Assembly (NCBI GenBank): GCA_937913075.1
Contig: CALEPU010000143.1
Span: forward strand, 1-24,338
Source of the DNA: an uncultured Clostridia bacterium
GTDB taxonomy: Bacteria > Bacillota > Clostridia > Christensenellales > CAG-138
DNA length: 24,338 nt
Direction: 5' to 3'
Made by a program: the position numbers and the translations under genes. Numbering within the stretch: position 1 is the first letter of the stretch; each line of letters starts with the position of its first letter. Below are positions 1 through 6,061 of the stretch, piece after piece. Under the pieces are notes generated by a model that was not told the origin of the DNA, did no database searches, and worked only from the letters and a program-made list of their open reading frames with translations.

Positions 1-14
1 TGCTCTTCCGATCT
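1..14. other. Residual Illumina TruSeq adapter end
   Basis: The first 14 bases, TGCTCTTCCGATCT, equal the 3' end of the Illumina TruSeq read-2/index adapter. The leading T fits the read-2 version rather than read-1, which has C at that place. This is not genomic sequence, so the contig really begins at about position 15. The first codons of the flanking partial reading frame should be ignored. Confidence 0.93.
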
Positions 15-145
15 GGGACGGCTTCAACGCTTTCTCGCACAGAAAGAGCATCGTCGATAAGAAGACTTGGATCGACCTGCCCATGCGCTATCAGCCCTAT
101 GACCGCAAAATAAACGGCAAACTGCTGGAAATGTTCCTGAAATAA
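15..145 (+). CDS. C-terminal fragment of an unrecognised protein
   Basis: An open frame runs from the adapter boundary to a TAA at 143-145 and gives about 43 residues, starting DGFNAFSHRKSIVDKK and ending KLLEMFLK. Codon use matches the downstream genes, so this is probably the real end of a gene cut by the contig edge. The piece is rich in basic and aromatic residues and has no membrane segment. I do not recognise the family and assign no function. The only gap to the next gene is 65 bp. A TATAAT there suggests that the next gene has its own promoter. Confidence 0.55.
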
Positions 146-166
146 TCAATGCTGTGGCAAATCGGG

Positions 167-172
167 TATAAT
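167..172 (+). promoter_or_regulatory. Possible -10 box of the HAAS-protein gene
   Basis: TATAAT lies 38 bp before the ATG at 211. No good -35 sequence sits 16-18 bp upstream, so this is a tentative sigma-A promoter. The gene's ribosome binding site is GGAGGA at 199-204. Confidence 0.35.
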
Positions 173-210
173 TAAACCGTAGACCCGAACTCAGACTTGG
201 AGGAAGACCG

Positions 211-936
211 ATGAAGCGAGGCGATTTTTTAAAACGGCTTGGGCTCGGGCTGTACAGGCTGCCTCAGGGCGCCGCAGGCAAGATCATGGTCAAGTATACG
301 GGTATTACCGAGGATATGACCGAGGCTCAGATAGACGAGCTCGGTTCGCCAGCCGATATCGCGGAGTCGGAGAGCGAGGCATATCTTAAAGAGCATCCCC
401 ATGCCGAAAAGCGCGGCGTTAAGCTCAGCACACTCGGCTGTCTTATTCCCGCTGCCGTCACATTGGGAACGGTACTGTTTTCGCTGATGCTGCTGTTTCT
501 CGTTATCGACCCGCTATCCAAAAGGATACATATCGGCAACAGGGTCAAGGGTGAGATAATAATCGCGGTTGACGGAATTCCCACAGAGATAAAGGAGCTT
601 AAAATCGAGGGCAAGGGTTCTTCGAGAGGACGCCGCATCAAGTATGAGGGCAGCGCAGAGTACACCTTCCTCGGCAATGAATACGAGGCATATGAGCTTG
701 TTTGCATATTGGAGGACGAGCTGCCATCCGTTGTGATAAGCTATTATCATTTTAACTGGTGGGAGGAGTCCGATACGAAAACCTTTATAGACATACACAG
801 CGGGGGAGAGCAAACAACCTTCAATTACAGCATCAACTACAAATACCTCGGTGAAGACAACCGCTGGCATACCCAAGAATACGACGGCGAGGGCGAGGCC
901 GCGGCAGGCTATATCGCAGTCAGATACGGCGGTTGA
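211..936 (+). CDS. HAAS (DUF1700-like) domain membrane protein
   Basis: A 241-residue protein. Residues 1-60 resemble the HAAS helical domain: an N-terminal segment MKRGDFLKRL, then a stretch with the ELGSPADIAES signature (LG-P--IA), which is typical of DUF1700 proteins. Residues ~75-100 form one hydrophobic membrane segment. The remaining ~140 residues are polar, rich in beta-prone Tyr/Ile/Val, and would face outside. HAAS proteins are often encoded next to a PadR-type regulator and have been linked to membrane signalling. No regulator is visible here, but the upstream side is cut by the contig edge. The start is supported by GGAGGA at 199-204, 6 bp before the ATG. The outer domain is not recognised and its role is unknown. 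Confidence 0.7.
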   Translation: MKRGDFLKRLGLGLYRLPQGAAGKIMVKYTGITEDMTEAQIDELGSPADIAESESEAYLKEHPHAEKRGVKLSTLGCLIPAAVTLGTVLFSLMLLFLVIDPLSKRIHIGNRVKGEIIIAVDGIPTEIKELKIEGKGSSRGRRIKYEGSAEYTFLGNEYEAYELVCILEDELPSVVISYYHFNWWEESDTKTFIDIHSGGEQTTFNYSINYKYLGEDNRWHTQEYDGEGEAAAGYIAVRYGG

Positions 937-961
937 CTTTGTCTGCGTAAGCTGCAGCGGG

Positions 962-1005
962 CGACGGCAGGCGAAGCACGCCGCAGTCGGCTTTCATGTT
1001 TTTTT
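962..1005 (+). terminator. Weak candidate terminator after the HAAS gene
   Basis: An imperfect hairpin at 962-989 pairs CGAC with GTCG and GGCG with CGCC, with an internal loop. It is followed by a T-run at 999-1005. CAGTCG at 984-989 also pairs perfectly with CGACTG at 1006-1011, an alternative fold across the T-run. The distance between stem and T-run is longer than in a standard intrinsic terminator, so the call is tentative. Confidence 0.4.
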
Positions 1006-1038
1006 CGACTGAATTCGTTACGACACAAGAATATATAT

Positions 1039-1067
1039 TTGACACCTGCCTTATGGACGGTTATAAT
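1039..1067 (+). promoter_or_regulatory. Consensus sigma-A promoter of the aspT-tdh-kbl run
   Basis: TTGACA (1039-1044), a 17-bp spacer, and TATAAT (1062-1067): both hexamers match the vegetative consensus exactly. Transcription should begin near 1074, giving a short leader of about 38 nt. The ribosome binding site GGAGG is at 1099-1103. This predicts strong, mainly constitutive expression unless a repressor acts; no operator is evident. Confidence 0.85.
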
Positions 1068-1111
1068 TTACCCGTATTAAGCTGTATCAATACATAGCGG
1101 AGGTTTTTCTT

Positions 1112-2392
1112 ATGCCCACTGTTAATGAGATGACCCGTGAGGAGCTCCGCGCTCTTTACGACGCCGCCCTTTCCGAGTATGAAAAGTGCAAGTCCGCGGG
1201 CTTAAAGCTCGATATGTCAAGAGGCAAGCCGGGACGTGAGCAGCTCGATCTTTCAAACGATATGCTGAATATGTATATCGACCCCGATGAGACCGTGATG
1301 GACGGCGTCGAGGCCAGAAATTACGGCGAGCTTATGGGTCTGCCCGCTTGCAGGCGCATCTTCGCCGATCTGCTCGGCGTTAAGTGTGAGCAGGTCTTTA
1401 TAGGCGGCAGCGCTTCTTTAAACCTCATGTATGACGTTATCGCCAAGGCATACACCCACGGTCTTTTACATTCCGAGGAGAAATGGGCTAAGCTCGACAA
1501 GGTCAAGTTCATTTGCCCTGCTCCCGGCTACGACAGGCATTTTACCATCTCGCAGACCTTCGGTATGGAGATGATAACCGTTCCTTTAAAGGACAATGGT
1601 CCCGATATGGATATCATAGAGGAGCTTGTCAAGGATCCCACTGTCAAGGGCATGTGGTGCGTTCCCAAGTATTCCAATCCCGACGGCGTGGTTTACAGCG
1701 ACGAGGTGATATATCGCATTGCCAACCTCAAACCCGCGGCGCCGGATTTCCTGCTTATGTGGGACAACGCCTATTGCGTGCACGAGTTTGAAGGCGATTT
1801 CGTTCCCTTTACGAATATCCTCGAGGCATGCCGCTTAGCCGGCAATCCCGATATGGTTTTCGAGTTCGCCTCCACCTCAAAGATCACATTCCCCGGCGCA
1901 GGCGTTTCCTGCTTCTGCTGCTCCGAGGCGAATATGGATTACATGAAAAAGCTTTGGAATGCCGAGATAATCAGCTATGATAAGCTCAATCAGTTAAGGC
2001 ACGTCAAGTTCTTCGGCTCCGCAGCAGGCGTGCTCGATCATATGAAGCGCCATGCATCCGTATTAAAGCCCAAATTCGATATAGTGCTCGAAGCTCTTGA
2101 AAACGAGATCGCACCCCTCGGCATAGCGTCATGGCGTAAGCCCAAGGGAGGTTACTTCGTTTCGCTTTACGTAATGCCCGGCTGCGCTAAGCGCGTTCAC
2201 GCCCTCTGCAAGGAGGCGGGCGTCAACATGACGGGCGCCGGAGCGACTTACCCCTACAAGCTCGATCCGCAGGACAGCAACCTGCGCATCGCTCCGAGCT
2301 TCCCTCCCTGCGAAGAGCTCGCCGCCGCGATGCAGGTGCTCTGCCTGTGCATTAAGCTCGCCGCGCTTGAAAAGCTGCTCGGCTTAAACTGA
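1112..2392 (+). CDS. PLP-dependent aspartate aminotransferase, AspT type
   Basis: A 426-residue fold-type I PLP enzyme. The N-terminus (KLDMSRGKPGREQLDLS) and the lysine region FASTSKITFPGAGVS, with Lys257 as predicted Schiff-base residue, match the aspartate aminotransferase family PF12897 (Corynebacterium glutamicum AspT-like, class Ic/MocR-related). PKYSNPDGVVYS near residue 187 is the usual substrate/phosphate region. Expected reaction: L-aspartate + 2-oxoglutarate to oxaloacetate + L-glutamate. The start is supported by GGAGG at 1099-1103. tdh follows after 46 bp with no obvious promoter, so the two are probably cotranscribed. Family assignment is firm; exact substrate preference is inferred. 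Confidence 0.85.
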   Translation: MPTVNEMTREELRALYDAALSEYEKCKSAGLKLDMSRGKPGREQLDLSNDMLNMYIDPDETVMDGVEARNYGELMGLPACRRIFADLLGVKCEQVFIGGSASLNLMYDVIAKAYTHGLLHSEEKWAKLDKVKFICPAPGYDRHFTISQTFGMEMITVPLKDNGPDMDIIEELVKDPTVKGMWCVPKYSNPDGVVYSDEVIYRIANLKPAAPDFLLMWDNAYCVHEFEGDFVPFTNILEACRLAGNPDMVFEFASTSKITFPGAGVSCFCCSEANMDYMKKLWNAEIISYDKLNQLRHVKFFGSAAGVLDHMKRHASVLKPKFDIVLEALENEIAPLGIASWRKPKGGYFVSLYVMPGCAKRVHALCKEAGVNMTGAGATYPYKLDPQDSNLRIAPSFPPCEELAAAMQVLCLCIKLAALEKLLGLN

Positions 2393-2438
2393 TCAGAAAT
2401 CAATTAATAAATCTTTTACTGAAAGAAGGCATTTTAAA

Positions 2439-3479
2439 ATGAAAAAGATGATGGACGCACTTGTTAAGACTGAGGCAGCCAAGGGGCTTACCCTAATGCA
2501 GGTTCCCGTGCCCGAGGTACATCACGGCGAGGTGCTGATAAAAATACACAAGACTGCTATCTGCGGCACCGACGTACACATTTACAACTGGGATCCTTGG
2601 AGCCAGACTCACGTCAAGCCTCCCGTGACGATAGGTCACGAGTACGTCGGTGAGATCGCCGAGATAGGCGAGGGCGTCGAGGGTCTTGAAATAGGTCAGC
2701 TTGTTTCCGGCGAGGGGCATATCACCTGTATGCAGTGCCGCAACTGCCGCAGCGGCAAGAGCCACCTTTGCGCCAAGACGCAGGGCGTCGGCGTTCAGAG
2801 GAACGGCGCTTTTGCGGAGTATATCTGCATCCCCGCGAGGAACGTCATCCCCGTAACATGGGATATTCCCGAGGATATAATCTCCTTCTTCGACGCTTAC
2901 GGCAACGCCACCCATACCGCGCTTATGTTCGACGTTATCGGTGAGGATGTGCTTATCACCGGCGCCGGTCCCATCGGCATGATGGCTGCGGGTATCTGCA
3001 AGCAGAACGGCGCAAGGAATGTCGTCGTTACCGACATCAATGATTACCGCCTTGGGCTTGCCAAAAAGATGGGCGCGACTCGCACGGTCAACACCACCGT
3101 TGAGAAGCTTGAGGACGTAATGAAGGAGCTCGGCATGACCGAGGGCTTCGACGTAGGTCTCGAGATGTCCGGCTCCGGCGCAGCCCTCAATCAGATGATC
3201 TCCGTTATGCGCAACGCCGGCAAGTGCGCGCTTCTCGGCATCGCAAAGCCCGGCACCTCCGTCGATTGGAACGAGGTCATTTTCAAGGGGCTTACCCTTC
3301 AGGGCATCTATGGCAGGCAGATGTTTGAGACTTGGTACAAGATGGGCGCAATGGTCGAGGCAGGTCTCGATCTCACTCCCATGATCACACATCGCTTTAA
3401 CTACCGCGATTTCGAGAAGGGCTTCGAGGCCATGAACAGCGGTATGAGCGGCAAGGTCGTCCTCGATTGGACTAAATAA
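2439..3479 (+). CDS. tdh: L-threonine 3-dehydrogenase
   Basis: A 346-residue zinc-dependent medium-chain dehydrogenase that oxidises L-threonine to 2-amino-3-oxobutyrate with NAD+. Cys42, His66 and Glu67 fit the catalytic zinc site. Cys96, Cys99, Cys102 and Cys110 form the structural zinc lobe. GAGPIG at 174-179 is the Rossmann nucleotide-binding loop, and YGNATHTALM matches the threonine-dehydrogenase signature (usually FGNAVHTAL). Length is normal for Tdh. A moderate ribosome binding site (AGAAGG) precedes the ATG. The next gene, kbl, acts on its unstable product; this pairing is the classic Tdh-Kbl route and strengthens the call. Confidence 0.95.
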   Translation: MKKMMDALVKTEAAKGLTLMQVPVPEVHHGEVLIKIHKTAICGTDVHIYNWDPWSQTHVKPPVTIGHEYVGEIAEIGEGVEGLEIGQLVSGEGHITCMQCRNCRSGKSHLCAKTQGVGVQRNGAFAEYICIPARNVIPVTWDIPEDIISFFDAYGNATHTALMFDVIGEDVLITGAGPIGMMAAGICKQNGARNVVVTDINDYRLGLAKKMGATRTVNTTVEKLEDVMKELGMTEGFDVGLEMSGSGAALNQMISVMRNAGKCALLGIAKPGTSVDWNEVIFKGLTLQGIYGRQMFETWYKMGAMVEAGLDLTPMITHRFNYRDFEKGFEAMNSGMSGKVVLDWTK

Positions 3480-3488
3480 GTTTATTAA

Positions 3489-3507
3489 GGGCTCCTCTAA
3501 GGAGCCC
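3489..3507 (+). terminator. Intercistronic stem-loop between tdh and kbl
   Basis: GGGCTCC-TCTAA-GGAGCCC forms a perfect 7-bp stem with a 5-nt loop. Only a broken T-stretch (GTTGCTTT) follows, so termination would be partial at best. It may set the tdh:kbl ratio or protect the upstream mRNA 3' end. The kbl ribosome binding site (AAAGGAGA) lies about 20 nt downstream and is not occluded. Confidence 0.55.
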
Positions 3508-3543
3508 GTTGCTTTACAAAATATTTTCAAAGGAGATACGATA

Positions 3544-4725
3544 ATGAAGAACGCATACACGATCTTCCAAAATGAGCTTCAGGCGATAAGAGACGCCGGA
3601 ACCTGGCGTGAGGAGCGCATCATCACCACCGAGCAGCGCGCAAGGATCGACACCACCAAGGCAAAGTGCGTATTGAACATGTGCGCCAACAATTATTTGG
3701 GGCTTGCCAACAATCCGCGTATAATCGAGGCGGCAAAGGCTTCCTACGAGAAGTGGGGCTACGGTCTTTCCTCCGTTCGCTTCATCTGCGGCACTCAGCA
3801 GATCCATAAGGACCTTGAGCGCAAGCTGGCTGATTTCATCGGCATGGACGACTGCATACTTTACACCTCCTGCTTCGATGCAAACGGCGGTCTTTTCGAG
3901 ACCATTTTGGGACCCGACGACGCCATCATCTCCGATGAGCTCAACCACGCCTCCATAATCGACGGCGTAAGGCTCTGCAAGGCAAAGAGGTTCCGCTATA
4001 AGAACAACAACATGGAAGACCTCAGGGCTCAGCTCGAGGCCGCCAAGGACGCAAGGATTAAGCTCATTGCGACTGACGGCGTATTCTCCATGGACGGCAT
4101 TATTGCCAACCTAAACGGCATCTGCGACCTCGCGGAGGAATATGACGCGCTCGTTATGGTCGATGACAGCCATGCTGTCGGCTTCATGGGCGAGCATGGC
4201 CGCGGCACTCACGAGGCTTGCGGCGTGATGGGTCGTGTTGATATCATCACCGGCACCCTTGGCAAGGCAATGGGCGGCGCATCCGGCGGCTACACCTGTG
4301 CAAGGCAGGAGATAATTGATATGCTCAGGCAGAAGAGCCGTCCTTATCTCTTCTCCAATACTCTCGCTCCTGCTATCTGTGCCGCTTCCATCGAGGTTAT
4401 CAATATGCTGACCGAGTCCACCGCGCTGCGCGATAAGGTACACGAGAACACCAAGTATTTCCGCGAGCAGCTCGGCAAGATAGGCTTCGACGTTATCGAG
4501 AGCACCCATCCCATAGTGCCCGTTATGCTCTACGATCCGAAGGTTGCACAGGTGTTTGCAAGGCGCATGCTCGATAAGGGCGTTTATGTGGTCGGCTTCT
4601 GCTATCCCGTTGTGCCTAAGGGCAAGGACAGGATAAGGACTCAGGTCTCCGCCGGTCATACCAAGGAGGATCTCGACTTCGCCGTTAAGTGCTTCAAGGA
4701 GGTCAAGGAGGAAATGGGCATCTGA
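3544..4725 (+). CDS. kbl: Glycine C-acetyltransferase (2-amino-3-ketobutyrate CoA ligase)
   Basis: A 393-residue member of the alpha-oxoamine synthase family of PLP enzymes. It cleaves 2-amino-3-oxobutyrate with CoA into glycine and acetyl-CoA. Visible motifs are CANNYLGLANNP near the N-terminus, DDSHAVGFMGEHGRG with Asp207 and His210 at the PLP ring, and GTLGKAMGGASGGY with Lys241 as predicted Schiff-base lysine. Length equals that of Escherichia coli Kbl. Other family members (KAS, BioF, ALAS) share these motifs, but the directly preceding tdh makes Kbl by far the best choice. The ribosome binding site AAAGGAGA precedes ATG 3544. Confidence 0.95.
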   Translation: MKNAYTIFQNELQAIRDAGTWREERIITTEQRARIDTTKAKCVLNMCANNYLGLANNPRIIEAAKASYEKWGYGLSSVRFICGTQQIHKDLERKLADFIGMDDCILYTSCFDANGGLFETILGPDDAIISDELNHASIIDGVRLCKAKRFRYKNNNMEDLRAQLEAAKDARIKLIATDGVFSMDGIIANLNGICDLAEEYDALVMVDDSHAVGFMGEHGRGTHEACGVMGRVDIITGTLGKAMGGASGGYTCARQEIIDMLRQKSRPYLFSNTLAPAICAASIEVINMLTESTALRDKVHENTKYFREQLGKIGFDVIESTHPIVPVMLYDPKVAQVFARRMLDKGVYVVGFCYPVVPKGKDRIRTQVSAGHTKEDLDFAVKCFKEVKEEMGI

Positions 4726-4752
4726 CGCCATCCTCATACAGAATATATTATC

Positions 4753-4779
4753 AAAGGGCGGTTTCCACACCGCCCTTTT
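4753..4779 (+). terminator. Intrinsic terminator of the tdh-kbl operon
   Basis: AAAGGGCGGT (4753-4762), loop TTCCAC, ACCGCCCTTT (4769-4778), followed by T: a 10-bp perfect stem with the A/T flanks of an intrinsic terminator. It lies 27 bp after the kbl stop. Confidence 0.88.
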
Positions 4780-4789
4780 ATGTTATAAT
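4762..4789 (+). promoter_or_regulatory. Probable trpS promoter overlapping the kbl terminator
   Basis: TATAAT at 4784-4789 is a perfect -10 box. TTTCCA at 4762-4767, with a 16-bp spacer, is a weak -35 and lies in the terminator loop/stem. The leader would be about 28 nt. No T-box leader (no TGGNACCGCG-type element) is present, so tRNA-Trp antitermination control is not seen. Confidence 0.5.
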
Positions 4790-4823
4790 CATTCTTAATT
4801 ATTTTAAGAAGGAGGGTCCGGAT

Positions 4824-5813
4824 ATGGACAAGAAGATCATTTTGAGCGGTATCAAGCCCACGGGCATACCCACCTTAGGCAACTACATAGGGGCTCTCCG
4901 CAACTGGCGCCTTATGCAGCAGGATGATAAATATTGCTATTACATGGTTGCCGATCTGCACGCCTTAACAGTAAGGAACGATCCCGATGAGCTGAGGCAG
5001 CAGACAAGATCTATGGCTGCGCTTCTGATCGCCTGCGGCATAGACCCCGAGCGAAGCCCGCTGTTTATTCAGAGCCATGTTCCGGCCCATGCGGAACTCG
5101 CGTGGATCCTGAACTGCTTCACCTACATGGGAGAGCTTCAGCGGATGACCCAGTTCAAGGACAAGGCCGCGAAGCACGCCGACAATATCAACGCGGGCCT
5201 GTTCACCTATCCGTCCCTGATGGCGGCGGACATCCTGCTCTACCAGCCCCATTACGTTCCCGTGGGCGAGGACCAGAAGCAGCATGTCGAGCTTGCCCGT
5301 AATATCGCCATAAGGTTCAACAATGCCTTTGGTGAGACCTTTGTCGTGCCTGAGCCCATAATGCCCAAGTTCGGCGCAAGGATAATGGGCTTGCAGGATC
5401 CCGAGCATAAGATGTCGAAGACCGATACCAACCCCAACGGCTATATTTCGCTGCTCGACGAGCCCGCCGTTATTATGAAGAAATTCAAAAAGGCCGTCAC
5501 CGATTGCGAGCCCGTCATAGCTTATGCCGAGGGCAGATACGGCTGCAATAACCTTTTGACTGTCTATTGCGCCTGTACCGGTAAAACCATGGAGGAAGCT
5601 GTGAAGGATTTCGAGGGCGCGGGCTACGGCAAATTGAAGACCGCCGTCGCCGAAGCCGTTATTGCCGAGATAGAGCCCGTACAGCAGGAGTATAAGCGCA
5701 TACTCGCCGACGTAACCTATCTCGATTCGGTTCTCAAAAACGGCGCCGAAAAGGCAGGGGAGACCGCGCAAAAAACGCTCGACCTCGCGTTTGCAAGGGT
5801 GGGATTACGCTGA
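4824..5813 (+). CDS. trpS: Tryptophanyl-tRNA synthetase
   Basis: A 329-residue class I aminoacyl-tRNA synthetase that charges tRNA-Trp with tryptophan using ATP. The HIGH-equivalent TLGNYIGA is at residues 17-24 and the KMSKT loop is at 196-200 (PEHKMSKTD). GEDQKQHVELARNIA and SGIKPTG are classic TrpRS blocks. Length is typical for bacterial TrpRS. The frame is open for 135 bases upstream, but AGGAGGG at 4810-4815 just before ATG 4824 and the homology of MDKKIILSGIKPTG fix this start. Within about 5,060-5,290 codon choice becomes noticeably richer in CTG, GCG and CGG than on either side, although the protein stays intact. Confidence 0.96.
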   Translation: MDKKIILSGIKPTGIPTLGNYIGALRNWRLMQQDDKYCYYMVADLHALTVRNDPDELRQQTRSMAALLIACGIDPERSPLFIQSHVPAHAELAWILNCFTYMGELQRMTQFKDKAAKHADNINAGLFTYPSLMAADILLYQPHYVPVGEDQKQHVELARNIAIRFNNAFGETFVVPEPIMPKFGARIMGLQDPEHKMSKTDTNPNGYISLLDEPAVIMKKFKKAVTDCEPVIAYAEGRYGCNNLLTVYCACTGKTMEEAVKDFEGAGYGKLKTAVAEAVIAEIEPVQQEYKRILADVTYLDSVLKNGAEKAGETAQKTLDLAFARVGLR

Positions 5814-5820
5814 ATTTAAG

Positions 5821-5909
5821 ACCGATGGGGACGGTTCTTTTTGGCTCGGATAATGCTTGCTGCCGGTGCGAAGCTTCCCGCTGAACCAAATAGAACCGTC
5901 CCCATTGGT
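5821..5909. repeat. Long imperfect palindrome, REP/MITE-like element
   Basis: The arms ACCGATGGGGACGGTTCT (5821-5838) and AGAACCGTCCCCATTGGT (5892-5909) are reverse complements apart from one G:T position. The pairing continues inward through TTTTGG/CCAAA with one mismatch. The ~40-nt centre has a smaller GCTT/AAGC hairpin. Such GGGGACGGTTCT-type arms are, from memory, found as dispersed repeats in several Firmicutes, sometimes near IS200-like/Y1 (REP-associated) transposases. No transposase is present here. It starts 7 bp after the trpS stop, so it could also act as a terminator-like or mRNA-end structure. Confidence 0.75.
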
Positions 5910-5984
5910 ATCCGTAATTTTCACATAGAATATATCAGATTGGGCTGCAAATGTGAAATTTGCTTTTATATTCTTCAAATACTC

Positions 5985-6013
5985 TTTACACATAACGCTT
6001 AGTCTGGTATAAT
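5985..6013 (+). promoter_or_regulatory. Strong extended -10 promoter of the secreted dockerin protein
   Basis: TTTACA (5985-5990), a 17-bp spacer and TATAAT (6008-6013). The spacer ends in TGG, giving an extended TGN -10 element. Transcription should begin near 6020, exactly where the palindrome GGTATA-TAC-TATACC (6020-6034) starts. This dyad at the start site may be an operator or a 5'-end RNA stabiliser. Confidence 0.8.
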
Positions 6014-6061
6014 AACAGAGGTATATACTATACCGAAAAAATATAGAAGGAGAAAAACACA

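Noticed and set aside
2493..3560. Long minus-strand open frame opposite tdh
   Set aside because: It mirrors tdh codon structure, has no ribosome binding site or recognisable domain, and tdh is certain.
4726..4823. T-box leader for trpS
   Set aside because: The space is only 98 bp and is filled by the kbl terminator and a -10 box; no TGGNACCGCG-like sequence.
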